Shown: positions 9,800 through 18,977, counted from the stretch's first letter. The stretch: DNA of 64,000 nt from Acidobacteriota bacterium (GCA_019244185.1 JAFATB010000025.1:1-64000); one strand, 5' to 3'. Numbers and translations: made by a program. The notes: generated by a model not told the origin, from the letters alone.

Positions 9800-12340
9800 T
9801 CATTTCATCAGAATTCCGCGCACGCTTCCCGACACGAGTGCGGCGATGTCCGTGAGGATGAGCGGGAGGCGGAGGCCGCCGGGGCTGGCGAGGAAAATCG
9901 GTTCCCAGACGGGGTCGAATTTCTGTTTGTACTGGCGCAGGCCCTGGAAATTGTAGAAGTGGCCTCCGTGCTCGAAGCCTAACGCTGCGACGCGGCTCCA
10001 CAATGGGCCTTGTGCGCGCGCTTCGAGTCCACTGAGCGGGGCCATGCCGAGGTTGAACCAGCGGTAATTCAGCGACTGCGCGTGCAGGATGAGATTGACG
10101 AAGAGGAAATCCATGACGCCGCTCGGTGCGGCAGTGGAATGTCGCATGAGATCGACGGTCAATTCTTCGTGCACATCGTCGCCCCATAGATTCGCGAATG
10201 CGACGAGCTCCTCGCGATAGCGAATCAATGCAACCGGCAGGCGTTGCATGTAGGCGTCGTCGAAAAAGCCGAGCGAGAAACGTTTCTCGCGCGTATTGCG
10301 CGTCGACAGCCAGTCGTTCGACACGCGGCGCAATTCGGGAAGCATGGCGCTCGCAGCTTCGGCGGAAATCACCTCGAAGGTCGTGCCTTCGGTCTCGAGA
10401 CGCTTCACGGTATGACGCAGGCTTTTGCGATCGCGTCCGGCGAGCGTGAAGCCCGCGGTCGCGACGCGCGCTTCTTCGCCGAGCTTCATGAGGCGCAAGC
10501 CCAATTCGATATAGAGCGGCAGAAGCGGCGTGCGCACCTGATAGAAGACCGGCCAGCCATTGTGGCGGTCGGCTTCCTCGAAAAAGCGCCACGCGAGCTC
10601 GTGCGCATCCGCGGGCGGGCCGATCGGATCGCCCATGGCCACCCAACTGCGGCGCTGTACGCCGTACATAAGAAATGCGCTGCGCGGCTCATTGAAGAGC
10701 AGCGACTTGTCATTGAGCAGCACGAGATAGCCGGCCGGCGCGCAGCGGCCGCGCGCGATCTCGGTCGCGCGGTCGAGCTCCTGCGACACGACGGGCGGCG
10801 GTGGCGCGACGGCGGGATGCAGCAGCTTGCGCGCGGAGAACGCCAACGCGACCGCGGCCGCGGCGAGACTCGCGCGCAAGAAGCGCGGCGCGTCGCCGCT
10901 GAAGCTGAAGTGCCACCAGAGCTCCGGCGAATACGCAATGCGGCGGTACGCGAAGAAGCCGAGCCACATCGTCGACAGCACCGTGAGCCCGATCGCGGTC
11001 GCCCACCCCGGCGTGAACGGCTCGTCGAGCAACGCGGTCTTGCGATAGAAGTGGCGGCGGCACGGCACGATCGCGACGACGGTGATGCCGAGGAGGCACG
11101 CCTCTTCCCAATCGAGGCCCTTGAGTAACGACGCCATCATGCCGGCGACGAGCAACGTCACCGACAACGCATATGCGCCGTTCAAGCGCCGCTGCAGTCC
11201 GCGCGCGAGCAACAGCAGTCCCGCGCCGGCCATGCTGCCGACGAGATGCGCGACTTCGACGAGCGGCAGCGGCACCGCGGCTTTCAGCGCGTAGACGCGG
11301 TCGCGTTCCGCGGGCGTCGCGCCCGAGATCAGCAGAATCACGCCGTCGATGAAGATCGCGACGGAGAAGACGCTCGGCACGAACAGCGACACGGTGCGCG
11401 CGAGGCCGCGGCCGAACGCGCTCAGCTGCGTGCGCCGCCGCAGCACTTCCTGCGCGCCGAGAAGGGCGCCGGCGACGAAGAGCGGCAGGACGTAATAGAG
11501 CGCGCGATACGCGACGAGCGCGCCGGCGAGCGTGCCCGCGCCGAGGGCGGGGCCGAGGAGGGAGAACACCGCGGCCTCGAACACGCCGACGCCACCGGGA
11601 ACGTTGCTGACGACGCCGAGGACTTGCGCGGCGAGGAAGACCGCGAGCGTCGTCGCGAACGAAACGCGCGACTGCGGCAGCAGCGCGTAGAACACGAGCG
11701 CGGCGCAGAACCAGTCGGCGATCGACAGTGCGAACTGCAACGCCGCGAGGCGCGTGTGCGGCACGGCGAAGCGTCCGATCTCTTTCCGCCTCGACAGTAC
11801 GAGCGCGGCGTAGATGACCGGCAGAATCAGCAGCACCGGGCCGAGCCACGGCACGACCCGCAGCCGGTGCAGCGTCAGCACGCTGCCGGCGAGACTCAGG
11901 AAGCCGAGCCAGAACGTGGCGACGCTGAACGCGATCACGCGCGCGGCGTCCGCACCGCTGAGCCCCCACGACGTGTACAGCCGATAGCGCAGCGAGCCGC
12001 CGGCGATGCCGGAGAGTCCGACGGTGTTGCTGACCGCGGCGGAGACGAACGACGCGAACGCCGTCTTGCGCAGCGGCAGATCGTGGCCGCCGTAGTGCGC
12101 GCCGAGGGCGTCGTAGCCGGCGAGCGCGAGATAGCTGGCGGCGGTCGCGGCGAGCGCGAGCGCGACCTGCGACGGCACGAGGCGCCCGATGTACGCCGCA
12201 ACCTCGTGCAGGTGAAAGTGCCGCAGCTCGCTGAAGATCACGCGCAGCGCGATGAGGAACAGCGCCGCGCGCGCGACCGGCCACGCGTAGCGCGCGAGCT
12301 GCAGCGAGACGCGCCGCTCCGTATCCGACAGCGCAGTCAT
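9800..12340 (-). CDS. mprF: Bifunctional lysylphosphatidylglycerol flippase/synthetase MprF
   Basis: An 846-aa protein with the two-part MprF layout. The first 500 or so residues hold many membrane segments (the UPF0104-type flippase and its extension). From about residue 540 comes a DUF2156 GNAT-fold synthase domain (VLLNDKSLLFNEPRSAFLMY, WVAMGDPIGP, and DFLFVNLILHA followed by FNLGMAPLSGL). MprF moves lysine or alanine from aminoacyl-tRNA to phosphatidylglycerol and flips the product, lowering surface charge and resisting cationic peptides. Its ATG overlaps the stop of an AcvB/VirJ-type gene as ATGA, so it is the last gene of a three-gene unit. Which amino acid is used cannot be read from the sequence. 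Confidence 0.93.
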   Translation of the reverse strand: MTALSDTERRVSLQLARYAWPVARAALFLIALRVIFSELRHFHLHEVAAYIGRLVPSQVALALAATAASYLALAGYDALGAHYGGHDLPLRKTAFASFVSAAVSNTVGLSGIAGGSLRYRLYTSWGLSGADAARVIAFSVATFWLGFLSLAGSVLTLHRLRVVPWLGPVLLILPVIYAALVLSRRKEIGRFAVPHTRLAALQFALSIADWFCAALVFYALLPQSRVSFATTLAVFLAAQVLGVVSNVPGGVGVFEAAVFSLLGPALGAGTLAGALVAYRALYYVLPLFVAGALLGAQEVLRRRTQLSAFGRGLARTVSLFVPSVFSVAIFIDGVILLISGATPAERDRVYALKAAVPLPLVEVAHLVGSMAGAGLLLLARGLQRRLNGAYALSVTLLVAGMMASLLKGLDWEEACLLGITVVAIVPCRRHFYRKTALLDEPFTPGWATAIGLTVLSTMWLGFFAYRRIAYSPELWWHFSFSGDAPRFLRASLAAAAVALAFSARKLLHPAVAPPPPVVSQELDRATEIARGRCAPAGYLVLLNDKSLLFNEPRSAFLMYGVQRRSWVAMGDPIGPPADAHELAWRFFEEADRHNGWPVFYQVRTPLLPLYIELGLRLMKLGEEARVATAGFTLAGRDRKSLRHTVKRLETEGTTFEVISAEAASAMLPELRRVSNDWLSTRNTREKRFSLGFFDDAYMQRLPVALIRYREELVAFANLWGDDVHEELTVDLMRHSTAAPSGVMDFLFVNLILHAQSLNYRWFNLGMAPLSGLEARAQGPLWSRVAALGFEHGGHFYNFQGLRQYKQKFDPVWEPIFLASPGGLRLPLILTDIAALVSGSVRGILMK

Positions 12341-12984
12341 GGCGCGGGCAACGCGTCGAGGATCGCGCGCGCGATCGCGCGGTACGCGCCTCCGAAGTGA
12401 TGTCCGCCCGGCGTGCGGATCGACGCCGCCTCATCCGGCGGCAGGGTGGGACAGAGGCTCACCTCCCCTTCCTCGGCGCCGTGAAAGCAGAGCAGGCGCA
12501 CGCCGCGGCTCGCATGCACGAGCGGCGCGAGCAGCACTTCCGGCGGCGCGGGATCGAGGCCGAAGAGCCACCAGCGCCGCACGCGCAGCTCGGCCGTTTT
12601 CTCGGGTCCGAGCATCGCCGCGAGCGCGATCTTCGCGCGCGCCTCCGGCGTCATCTGCGACAGCGCGATCGGCACCGCCTCCGCGCCGCGCGAGTAGCCG
12701 ATGACGACCGGCTTGGCCTTCCGCCACTTCGCTCCGTACGCCGCGATCACCGACTGCACATCGCGCGCGACTTCCTCCGGCGTCCGCTCGGTTTCGAAGT
12801 AGCGGTTCGACAGAAAGCCGACGACCGGGATGCCGTGCGCGTTGATCTCGCGCGCGAGCTCGATGTCGATCTTCCGCCAGCCGCCGTCGCCGGTGAGCAG
12901 CACGACAAAATACGGCGTCGCCGTCGGCGTCACCGGCTTTTCGATGAGGGGCAGATGGATGGCGAAGAGGAGCGCCGCGATCAC
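12337..12984 (-). CDS. VirJ/AcvB-type serine hydrolase (copy 1)
   Basis: A 215-aa alpha/beta hydrolase of the bacterial virulence protein VirJ family. The nucleophile elbow IGYSRGAE sits near residue 96 and the C-terminal histidine segment GGHHFGG near 195. The N-terminus has LTGDGGW, characteristic of the family. A hydrophobic start (MIAALLFAIHLPLIE) is probably a short signal or anchor. The start is GTG, overlapping the upstream paralogue as GTGA, and the stop overlaps mprF as ATGA. In Agrobacterium, AcvB is encoded with the MprF homologue LpiA and hydrolyses lysyl-phosphatidylglycerol, so the same job is likely here: removing the modification MprF adds. Confidence 0.88.
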   Translation of the reverse strand: MIAALLFAIHLPLIEKPVTPTATPYFVVLLTGDGGWRKIDIELAREINAHGIPVVGFLSNRYFETERTPEEVARDVQSVIAAYGAKWRKAKPVVIGYSRGAEAVPIALSQMTPEARAKIALAAMLGPEKTAELRVRRWWLFGLDPAPPEVLLAPLVHASRGVRLLCFHGAEEGEVSLCPTLPPDEAASIRTPGGHHFGGAYRAIARAILDALPAP

Positions 12985-13658
12985 TTCAGCTCCTCGAGGA
13001 TCCGCGCCGCGATCGCGTCGTACTTGCCGTCGAAGTGATGTCCGCCATGCAAGGTCAGATCACGCGCGATGGTGCCGTCGAGTTGCGTGCAGAGGCTGTC
13101 CGTCTCGGCGTCGCCGTGCACGCAGAGCACGCGCATGCCGCGTAACTTGCGCGCTTCCGGCAGCGTCGGAAGGCCGTGCGGATCGCGGAGCCAGTCGGCC
13201 ATGTGAAACTGAAACGTCGCCTCGGTGCTCGGCGCGAGCATCGCCACGAGGCGGATGTTGCGGCGCGCGTCCGCGCTCATGCGCGGCACCGCGAACGGCA
13301 GCGCGTCGGCGCCGCGCGAGTAGCCGATCAGCACGACCTGCTCGCGTCCCCATTTCGCGCGATACGCGGCGATGACGCGCGCGAGATCGTTCGCGATCTC
13401 GTCGGGCTTCCGTTCGTGCCAGAAGTACTGCAGCGAGTTGATGCCGACCACCGGGATGCCGCGCGCGGCGAGCGCGTTCGCGATGGATTTATCGATGGCC
13501 GCCCAGCCGCCGTCACCGGAGATCAGGACTGCCATCACGGGGGCGGGCGCGCCGTGCGCCGCCACTTCGACGAGCGGCAGATCGTTGAGGACGGTTGTGG
13601 ACAGGAGGACCAGGAACGCTACAGTAGACACCGGCGGCGATTCTCGTCCGTCCAACAT
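12981..13658 (-). CDS. VirJ/AcvB-type serine hydrolase (copy 2)
   Basis: A 225-aa paralogue of the next gene. It has ISGDGGW near the N-terminus, the nucleophile motif IGYSRGAD near residue 111, and GGHHFDG near 206. The ATG at 13658 is the longest start. GTG at 13631 would put the protein directly on its hydrophobic signal (VSTVAFLVLLS) and is a good alternative. The gene is head-to-head with a response regulator, with only 14 bp between starts (41 if GTG is used). Two adjacent AcvB-like hydrolases in front of one mprF is more than the usual single partner. The copies may differ in substrate (lysyl- versus alanyl-lipid) or in location. Confidence 0.87.
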   Translation of the reverse strand: MLDGRESPPVSTVAFLVLLSTTVLNDLPLVEVAAHGAPAPVMAVLISGDGGWAAIDKSIANALAARGIPVVGINSLQYFWHERKPDEIANDLARVIAAYRAKWGREQVVLIGYSRGADALPFAVPRMSADARRNIRLVAMLAPSTEATFQFHMADWLRDPHGLPTLPEARKLRGMRVLCVHGDAETDSLCTQLDGTIARDLTLHGGHHFDGKYDAIAARILEELK

Positions 13659-13672
13659 GACGCGGAGATGAA

Positions 13673-14347
13673 ATGCGGGCGCTGATCGTGGAAGACGACG
13701 AACGGTTGCGCAACATCGTGCGCCGCTCGCTCACGCGCCTCAACCTCGCGTGCGACGAAGCGGGCTCGCTCGAGGAAGCGGACGAGCTCACCGGACTGCA
13801 CGAGTACGACGTGATCGTCCTCGACCGCCGCCTCCCCGACGGCGACGGCATCGCGCTCTGCCGCGCGCTGCGCACGCGCGGCTTCGGCAACGGCATCCTC
13901 ATGCTCACCGCGCTCGACGACGCGCGCTCGACCGTCGACGGGCTCGAACAAGGCGCCGACGATTACCTCGGCAAGCCGTTCGACGTCGAGGTGCTCGAAG
14001 CGCGCGTGAAAGCCTTGTTGCGGCGCAACGAGCGGCGTCCGACCACGGCTCTCGTCTCCGGCCATCTCAAGCTCGATCCCGCGCGGCACACGCTCGAACG
14101 CGAAGGCGTGCCGATCTCGCTCACCGCGCGCGAGCTGCGTCTGCTCGAAACGCTCATGCGCGCGCCGGGCGCGATCGTCGGACGCGAGGATCTGATGGAG
14201 CAGGCGTGGGGCGAGCGCGAGGAGCCGATGAGCAACACGATCGACGTGCACATCGCGCGGCTTCGTCGCAAGCTCGAAGCGGCCGGCGAACGCGACGCGA
14301 TCGAGACCGTGCGCGGCGTCGGATATCGCATGCGAGGCGGCGCGTGA
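13673..14347 (+). CDS. OmpR-family response regulator
   Basis: A 224-aa two-domain regulator. The receiver has the acidic pair (VEDDE, residues 8-9), the phospho-acceptor Asp51 (VIVLDRRLPDGDG), Thr79 (MLTA) and Lys101 (KPF). The C-terminal half is a winged helix ending in NTIDVHIARLRRKLE and VRGVGYRM, as in OmpR/PhoB. The stop overlaps the start of the histidine kinase as TGATG, so the two are co-translated. It is divergent from the VirJ/AcvB-mprF genes over 14 bp, so regulator binding here could control both directions. A weak -10, TACAGT, lies at 13620-13625. Confidence 0.95.
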   Translation: MRALIVEDDERLRNIVRRSLTRLNLACDEAGSLEEADELTGLHEYDVIVLDRRLPDGDGIALCRALRTRGFGNGILMLTALDDARSTVDGLEQGADDYLGKPFDVEVLEARVKALLRRNERRPTTALVSGHLKLDPARHTLEREGVPISLTARELRLLETLMRAPGAIVGREDLMEQAWGEREEPMSNTIDVHIARLRRKLEAAGERDAIETVRGVGYRMRGGA

Positions 14348-15786
14348 TGCGCCCGCGCGACCGCAAGGCCCGCACGCGCATCGTCGTCACCGGCACGCTG
14401 GCGACGTTCGCCGTGCTGGCCGCGTTCGCGATCGCGGCGCGCATCGCCACGCGCGTGCTCATGCTGGCCGACCTCGACGACGAGCTCGAAACGCTCTCCA
14501 TCGCCATCGCCTCCGATCTCGAGCTGCGCGGCACGGCGACCGTCGCGCACGAGTCACTGCGGCACGGCGTCGAGACGAACGCGTTCGTCTACCGCCTCGA
14601 ACATCACGCGGCCGTGCTCTTCGACGCGCATGGCGTCCTCGCCGCGACGGGCGAGCTGGGACACCTCGCGCGTCATTCGAATCTCCTCGAGTTTCAGCGC
14701 CGCGACGAACAGCCGTTCACGGGGCGCGAGCCGTTCACCGGACAGCAGCGGCTCTGCCGCTTCCGCGTCACGCACCTGCGCGAGCACGCCGCGGGCGCGA
14801 CGCTGCTCATCTTCCGGTCGATCGAGACGATCTCGCGCACGCTGGATATCGTCGACGGCGCGCTCGCGCTGCTCGTCTTCGGCGGCTCGCTCGCGTCGGC
14901 GCTCATTCTGCGTTACGCCGTCGGCCGCGCGCTGCTGCCGGTCGAACAGGTGACGGCGTTCGCCGAGCGGATCACCGCCAGCGACCTCGCGCAGCGCGTG
15001 GAGGTCGCGGCGGCGGGCGAAGAGTTCCAGCGTTTGGCGGACGTCATCAACTCACTGCTCGAACGCCTCGATCGCTCGTTCGACGCGCAGCGGCGGCTCG
15101 TCGCCGATGCCGCGCACGAGCTCAAGACGCCCGCGGCGGTGATCGCGGCGGAAGCGCAGGAGCTCGCGCGCGGTCGGCTCTCGGAAGACGAGTCGCAGGA
15201 GAGCCTGCGCATGATCGCGCGCGCGGCGGCGGGACTCGCGCACGAGGTCGACGATCTGCTCGAGCTCGCGCGCGGCGATGCGGCGCAGCGGCGGCAGTGG
15301 GAGACGTTCGACGTCGACGAGGCGCTCGACGAATCGGTGGCCATGGCCGTGTCGCCCGCGCGCGAGCGCGGCGTGATCATCATGCGCGACGGCCGCGCCG
15401 CGTGCCGCGTGCACGGCGATCGCGCGGGCTTCGTCCGCGCGATCGGCAACCTCGTCGCGAATGCCGTGCGCTACGGCCCGCGCGACAGCGAAGTGCGCGC
15501 CACGGCGCGCGTCACCGAACACGCGTGTGAGATCGACGTCGCCGATCGCGGACCGGGAATCCCGGAGGCGGAGCGCGCGCGCATCTTCGAACGCTTCGTC
15601 CGCCTCAGCTCCGCGCGGAAGGAGCATCCCGAAGGCGCGGGCCTCGGACTGGCGATCGTCGAGCAGATCGTGCAGGCGCACGGCGGCGCGATCGAGGTGC
15701 TCGACCGCGAAGGAGGCGGCGCGCTCTTCCGCGTGCGCTTTCCGCGCGCCGCCACCGAACCTCCGCAGGAACCGGTTGTCGCTTAG
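14347..15786 (+). CDS. Membrane sensor histidine kinase
   Basis: A 479-aa kinase. A transmembrane helix near residues 13-35 and a second near 170-195 flank a periplasmic sensor of about 130 residues. A HAMP segment follows (RALLPVEQVTAFAERI). The phospho-acceptor is in DAAHELKTP near residue 256. The ATPase part has the N box (NLVANAVRYGP), DRGPGIP and GAGLGLAI. The start ATG shares one base with the regulator's TGA. The signal is unknown, though the position opposite an aminoacyl-lipid locus suggests envelope stress or cationic peptides. The 3' end overlaps by a few bases with the convergent gene at 15783. Confidence 0.94.
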   Translation: MRPRDRKARTRIVVTGTLATFAVLAAFAIAARIATRVLMLADLDDELETLSIAIASDLELRGTATVAHESLRHGVETNAFVYRLEHHAAVLFDAHGVLAATGELGHLARHSNLLEFQRRDEQPFTGREPFTGQQRLCRFRVTHLREHAAGATLLIFRSIETISRTLDIVDGALALLVFGGSLASALILRYAVGRALLPVEQVTAFAERITASDLAQRVEVAAAGEEFQRLADVINSLLERLDRSFDAQRRLVADAAHELKTPAAVIAAEAQELARGRLSEDESQESLRMIARAAAGLAHEVDDLLELARGDAAQRRQWETFDVDEALDESVAMAVSPARERGVIIMRDGRAACRVHGDRAGFVRAIGNLVANAVRYGPRDSEVRATARVTEHACEIDVADRGPGIPEAERARIFERFVRLSSARKEHPEGAGLGLAIVEQIVQAHGGAIEVLDREGGGALFRVRFPRAATEPPQEPVVA

Positions 15787-16208
15787 TGCTTCGAAGTCGT
15801 GGTGGCGACCGTCGTCTTCGACGCGGCGACGGTGGACTTCGACGCCGCAGCGCCCGTCTTCGCGGTCGTGGTCGTCGTCACCTTTGCGGGAGTCGTCTTC
15901 ACAACCACCGGCTTCGCGGGCGCGGGCTTCGCGGCCACGGCGTGCGGCGTCGTGACGATCGACGTCGCCACGTTCTTGCCGTCGCGCACCATGTAGCGCG
16001 CGGTGGCGTTCTCGCCGATGGCGAGCTTCGGTCCGCTGAGCTGCGTCGCGGCGTTCCAGACGAGCGACGTGGTGTGGCCGGCGGCGTCTTTCAACGCGAC
16101 GGTATGCGCGGTCTGCTGCACGGCGATGACGTGACCCGTCACGCTCTGTCCGTGCGGAGCGTTGGCGGCGGTGGTGGCGGCGAAGATGGCGATGAGCGCG
16201 AGTTTCAT
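15783..16208 (-). CDS. Secreted DUF5666-like protein with Ala/Thr/Lys-rich tail
   Basis: I choose the ATG at 16208 because AAAGGA lies 7-8 bases before it and the product then opens with a signal peptide (MKLALIAIFAATTAANA). The 141-aa protein has one small beta domain (SVTGHVIAVQQTAHTVALKD, then GENATARYMVRDGKNVA), which resembles DUF5666. A low-complexity tail of about 70 residues follows, made of Ala, Thr, Lys and Val repeats such as AKVTTTTTAKTGAAASKS. Lys/Ala/Thr tails of this kind can bind DNA or polyanions, but nothing proves that here. The stop lies in the last codons of the convergent histidine kinase gene. Confidence 0.72.
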   Translation of the reverse strand: MKLALIAIFAATTAANAPHGQSVTGHVIAVQQTAHTVALKDAAGHTTSLVWNAATQLSGPKLAIGENATARYMVRDGKNVATSIVTTPHAVAAKPAPAKPVVVKTTPAKVTTTTTAKTGAAASKSTVAASKTTVATTTSKH

Positions 16209-16265
16209 GGATTGCGTCCTTTCGCCGCGCATCGTGGCGCAGCGCGAATGAACGCAAGATGACGG

Positions 16266-17201
16266 CTACTCGCCGAGCGGATATTCGAGCTCGCCGAGGA
16301 AGCGCGTGTCCTCGCGCCAGCCCTCGTGCACCGCGACGTGCAGGTCGAGATACACCTTCGCGCCGAGGATCGCCTCGAGCTCCGCGCGCGCCTCGGAACC
16401 GATGCGCTTGATCATCGCGCCCTGCTTGCCGACGACGATCCCCTTCTGCGAGTCGCGTTCGACGTACACCGTCGCGAAGATGTTGATGCGCTCGGAGTCT
16501 TCTTCTTCCTCCCAGCGCTCGACGGCCACGGCGGTCGTGTACGGCAACTCGTCGGACGTGTGCTGCAACACTTTCTCACGCACGAGCTCCGCGGCGAGGA
16601 AACGTTCGGGCTGCGTGGTGTAGTCCTCGGTCGGATAGAGCGCGGGACCTTCCTTCGCGTTCGCGAAGAAGAGATCGACGAGCGTGTCGAGCCCCTCGCC
16701 TTTCCCCGCGGAGATCGGCACGATCTCGTCGAAGAGGCCGAAGCCGGCGTACTGCTGCATGAGCGGCAGCAGCTTGTGCTTCTTCAGCAGATCGATCTTG
16801 TTGAGCAGCACGAAGCGCTTCGCATCGGGATTCCGCTCGCGTTCCTCGCGAATGAGCTCGATAACGTACTGATCGCCTTTGCCGAACGGTTCGGTCGCGT
16901 CGACGAGCAGCGCGATGACGTCCGCCTCGGAGAGCGACGAGCGCACGTGATCCATCATCCGCACGTTCAGCTTGTGCAGCGGGCGATGCACGCCGGGCGT
17001 GTCGAGGAATGCGAGCTGGCCGCGCTCGTCGTTGAGGATGCCGACGATGCGGTTGCGCGTCGTCTGCGGCTTCGCGGAGACGATCGAGACCTTTTGGCCG
17101 AGGATGCGGTTGAGCAGCGTCGACTTCCCGGCGTTCGGGCGGCCGACGAAGGCGATGACGCCGAACTTGCGATGGCTTGCGTCGCGCGGCGCGTCAGACA
17201 T
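16266..17201 (-). CDS. era: GTPase Era
   Basis: A 311-aa Era: G1 GRPNAGKST at about 20-28, switch PQTTRNRI, G3 DTPG, G4 NKID, and G5-like SAGKGEG, followed by a C-terminal KH domain (GIVVGKQGAMIKRIGSEARAELE). Era binds the 3' end of 16S rRNA and helps 30S subunit assembly. Length and motif order are normal. The start overlaps the end of the upstream CBS-domain gene by 8 bp, so the two are co-transcribed, a pairing (corC-like with era) seen in many bacteria. Confidence 0.97.
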   Translation of the reverse strand: MSDAPRDASHRKFGVIAFVGRPNAGKSTLLNRILGQKVSIVSAKPQTTRNRIVGILNDERGQLAFLDTPGVHRPLHKLNVRMMDHVRSSLSEADVIALLVDATEPFGKGDQYVIELIREERERNPDAKRFVLLNKIDLLKKHKLLPLMQQYAGFGLFDEIVPISAGKGEGLDTLVDLFFANAKEGPALYPTEDYTTQPERFLAAELVREKVLQHTSDELPYTTAVAVERWEEEEDSERINIFATVYVERDSQKGIVVGKQGAMIKRIGSEARAELEAILGAKVYLDLHVAVHEGWREDTRFLGELEYPLGE

Positions 17202-18477
17202 CCTCGTCTTCCTCCTCGTCGCGTCGCCAGTCGGGATCCTTCGACACGCGCACGCGATAGATGCGGCGGCGGTCGGCGCGTTCCACTTCGAAGCGATAGC
17301 CGTTCTTCGTCACGACCGCGCCGACCTTCGGGACGCGGCCGAGCGTCGTGAAGATGAGCCCCGCGACGGTCTCGTAGTCGTCGCCGGAGAGGTCGGCGTC
17401 GAGCTTTTCCTCGAGCTGTTCGACGCGCAGCAAACCGTTGACGAGAAGGTTGCCGTCGCCGACGTCGACGATCGTCACTTCCTCGTCCTCGTGCTCGTCC
17501 GCGATCTCGCCGACGATTTCCTCGACGATGTCCTCGGTCGTCACGATGCCGGCGGTGCCGCCGTACTCGTCGACGACGATTGCGATCTGCAGATGCTCGG
17601 TCTGGAACTCGCGCAGCAGCTCGGAAACCTTCTTCGTTTCGGAGACGAAGTACGGCTCGCGCGCGAGCTCGGCGACCGGCTTCGTCTCGCCGCGCAGGAT
17701 CGCGTCGAAGAGCTCCTTGATGTGCACGATGCCGGTGATCTGGTCGATGCTCGTCCCGTAGATCGGGATGCGCGAGTATTTCGACTCGCTGAAGAGCTTC
17801 GCCAGCTCGTCCATCGGATGGCGTGCGTCGAAGGCGAGGACGTCGATGCGCGGCGTCATGATCTCGTGCGCGAGCCGGTCGCCGAAGTCGACGATCGACT
17901 GCAGCATGCGTCCTTCCGACGCCTCGAGCACACCCGCTTCCTCGCCGACGTCGATGTACGCGCGCACTTCCTCGTCGGTGACTTCCTCTTCCTCGTCGTC
18001 GTTTTCCTCCGCCGACTCGAGCCGCTCGAGCAGCCGGCGCAGCGGATAGAGGAACGGCCAGAAGAGGTAGTAGCCGACGTGCGAGAGCGGCACGAGCAGC
18101 CGCAGCATCGTCTCGCCCGTGTCTTCCGGAATCAGCGCGAGCGCGTACTTCCACGCGAAGACGACCACGCACCAGATCAGAACGCTCGTGAAGATCGCCA
18201 CGCCGAAGCTGCGATCGCTCAAGGCCATCGCCGTCGAGCCGGCGCCAATCACGAGCGCGACCTGCAGCAACGCGCCGCTGACGAACTGGAAGTCTTCGAC
18301 GTCGAAGGCCATCCATCGCGAGCCGTTCTCCTCGGAGCTCGTGCTGAGGCGATGCAGGCGCACGGGGCTGAGCTGCAGCGCGAACGAGCGCAGCGCGTCG
18401 AAGACGAGATAGAAGATTCCGCAGAGGATCGCGAGCAGAGACCAGAGGATGTGCGGGTGCGGGATGCTACTTCCCAT
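17194..18477 (-). CDS. CorC/HlyC-family protein with CNNM-like membrane domain and CBS pair
   Basis: A 427-aa protein: three or four N-terminal membrane segments in a DUF21/CNNM-like region (residues about 10-150), an acidic stretch (ESAEENDDEEEEVTDEE), two CBS domains (MTPRIDVLAFDARHPMDEL; VDEYGGTAGIVTTEDIVEEI), and a C-terminal CorC_HlyC transporter-associated domain. The C-terminus is again very acidic (DEEEDEDV). Proteins of this family take part in magnesium or cobalt efflux and resistance. The role here is inferred from domain order only. It sits directly upstream of era with an 8-bp overlap. Confidence 0.9.
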   Translation of the reverse strand: MGSSIPHPHILWSLLAILCGIFYLVFDALRSFALQLSPVRLHRLSTSSEENGSRWMAFDVEDFQFVSGALLQVALVIGAGSTAMALSDRSFGVAIFTSVLIWCVVVFAWKYALALIPEDTGETMLRLLVPLSHVGYYLFWPFLYPLRRLLERLESAEENDDEEEEVTDEEVRAYIDVGEEAGVLEASEGRMLQSIVDFGDRLAHEIMTPRIDVLAFDARHPMDELAKLFSESKYSRIPIYGTSIDQITGIVHIKELFDAILRGETKPVAELAREPYFVSETKKVSELLREFQTEHLQIAIVVDEYGGTAGIVTTEDIVEEIVGEIADEHEDEEVTIVDVGDGNLLVNGLLRVEQLEEKLDADLSGDDYETVAGLIFTTLGRVPKVGAVVTKNGYRFEVERADRRRIYRVRVSKDPDWRRDEEEDEDV

Positions 18478-18489
18478 GCGCGGTGCGGG

Positions 18490-18960
18490 CTAGCTTAGCA
18501 GCATCACGACGAGCGCCGCGACGAGGCTCGCCTGCAGCAGCCGCTCGGCGCGGCGGTGGAGCGCCTGAAACGCGCGGCGCGTCGGATCGTCTTCACCCAT
18601 CTCCGGCGTCAGATGCACGCGCCGGGCCTCCAGCGCTTTCTCGAGCACCGCGATCTCGTAGACGAGGCTGGCAGCCATGAACGCGATGGCCAGCCAGCGG
18701 ATGCCGATCCAGACATTCGCGTTGTGCTCCCACAGCGCGAACTTGACCGCCGCGGCGAGGACGATCGCGATCAGCGCGCCGAGGCGCACGCGCGCGAAAC
18801 GGCGGAGCGTGGGACCGAAGATCGCGCCCGCCTGCGGACGCGGCAACGCGCGGAAGAGTCCCGGCGCGACGAGCGCGCCGAGCACGAGCGTGCCGCCAAC
18901 CCACAGCGCCAGTCCGAGGTGCGCGACGAGATTCGTGAACAGATACAGCCAGTTGGGCAT
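18490..18960 (-). CDS. Small integral membrane protein, DUF4149-like
   Basis: A 156-aa protein with four predicted membrane helices (residues about 8-32, 60-80, 85-103, 140-156). The first carries LALWVGGTLVLGALVAPGLF, the type of helix seen in DUF4149/TMEM205-like proteins. The function is unknown. It lies 12 bp upstream of the CorC-like gene and so is probably the first gene of the unit that ends with era. Its start is 31 bp from a divergent gene, and the two -10 elements overlap (TAATCT on the plus strand, TAGATT on the minus strand, 18978-18984). Confidence 0.75.
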   Translation of the reverse strand: MPNWLYLFTNLVAHLGLALWVGGTLVLGALVAPGLFRALPRPQAGAIFGPTLRRFARVRLGALIAIVLAAAVKFALWEHNANVWIGIRWLAIAFMAASLVYEIAVLEKALEARRVHLTPEMGEDDPTRRAFQALHRRAERLLQASLVAALVVMLLS

Positions 18961-18977
18961 TTTTCGCGGCGCAAGCG

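Noticed and set aside
10710..12434. Minus-strand second frame (574 codons) inside mprF
   Set aside because: It overlaps mprF in another frame and is nearly all Arg, Ala and Pro. MprF itself is well supported.
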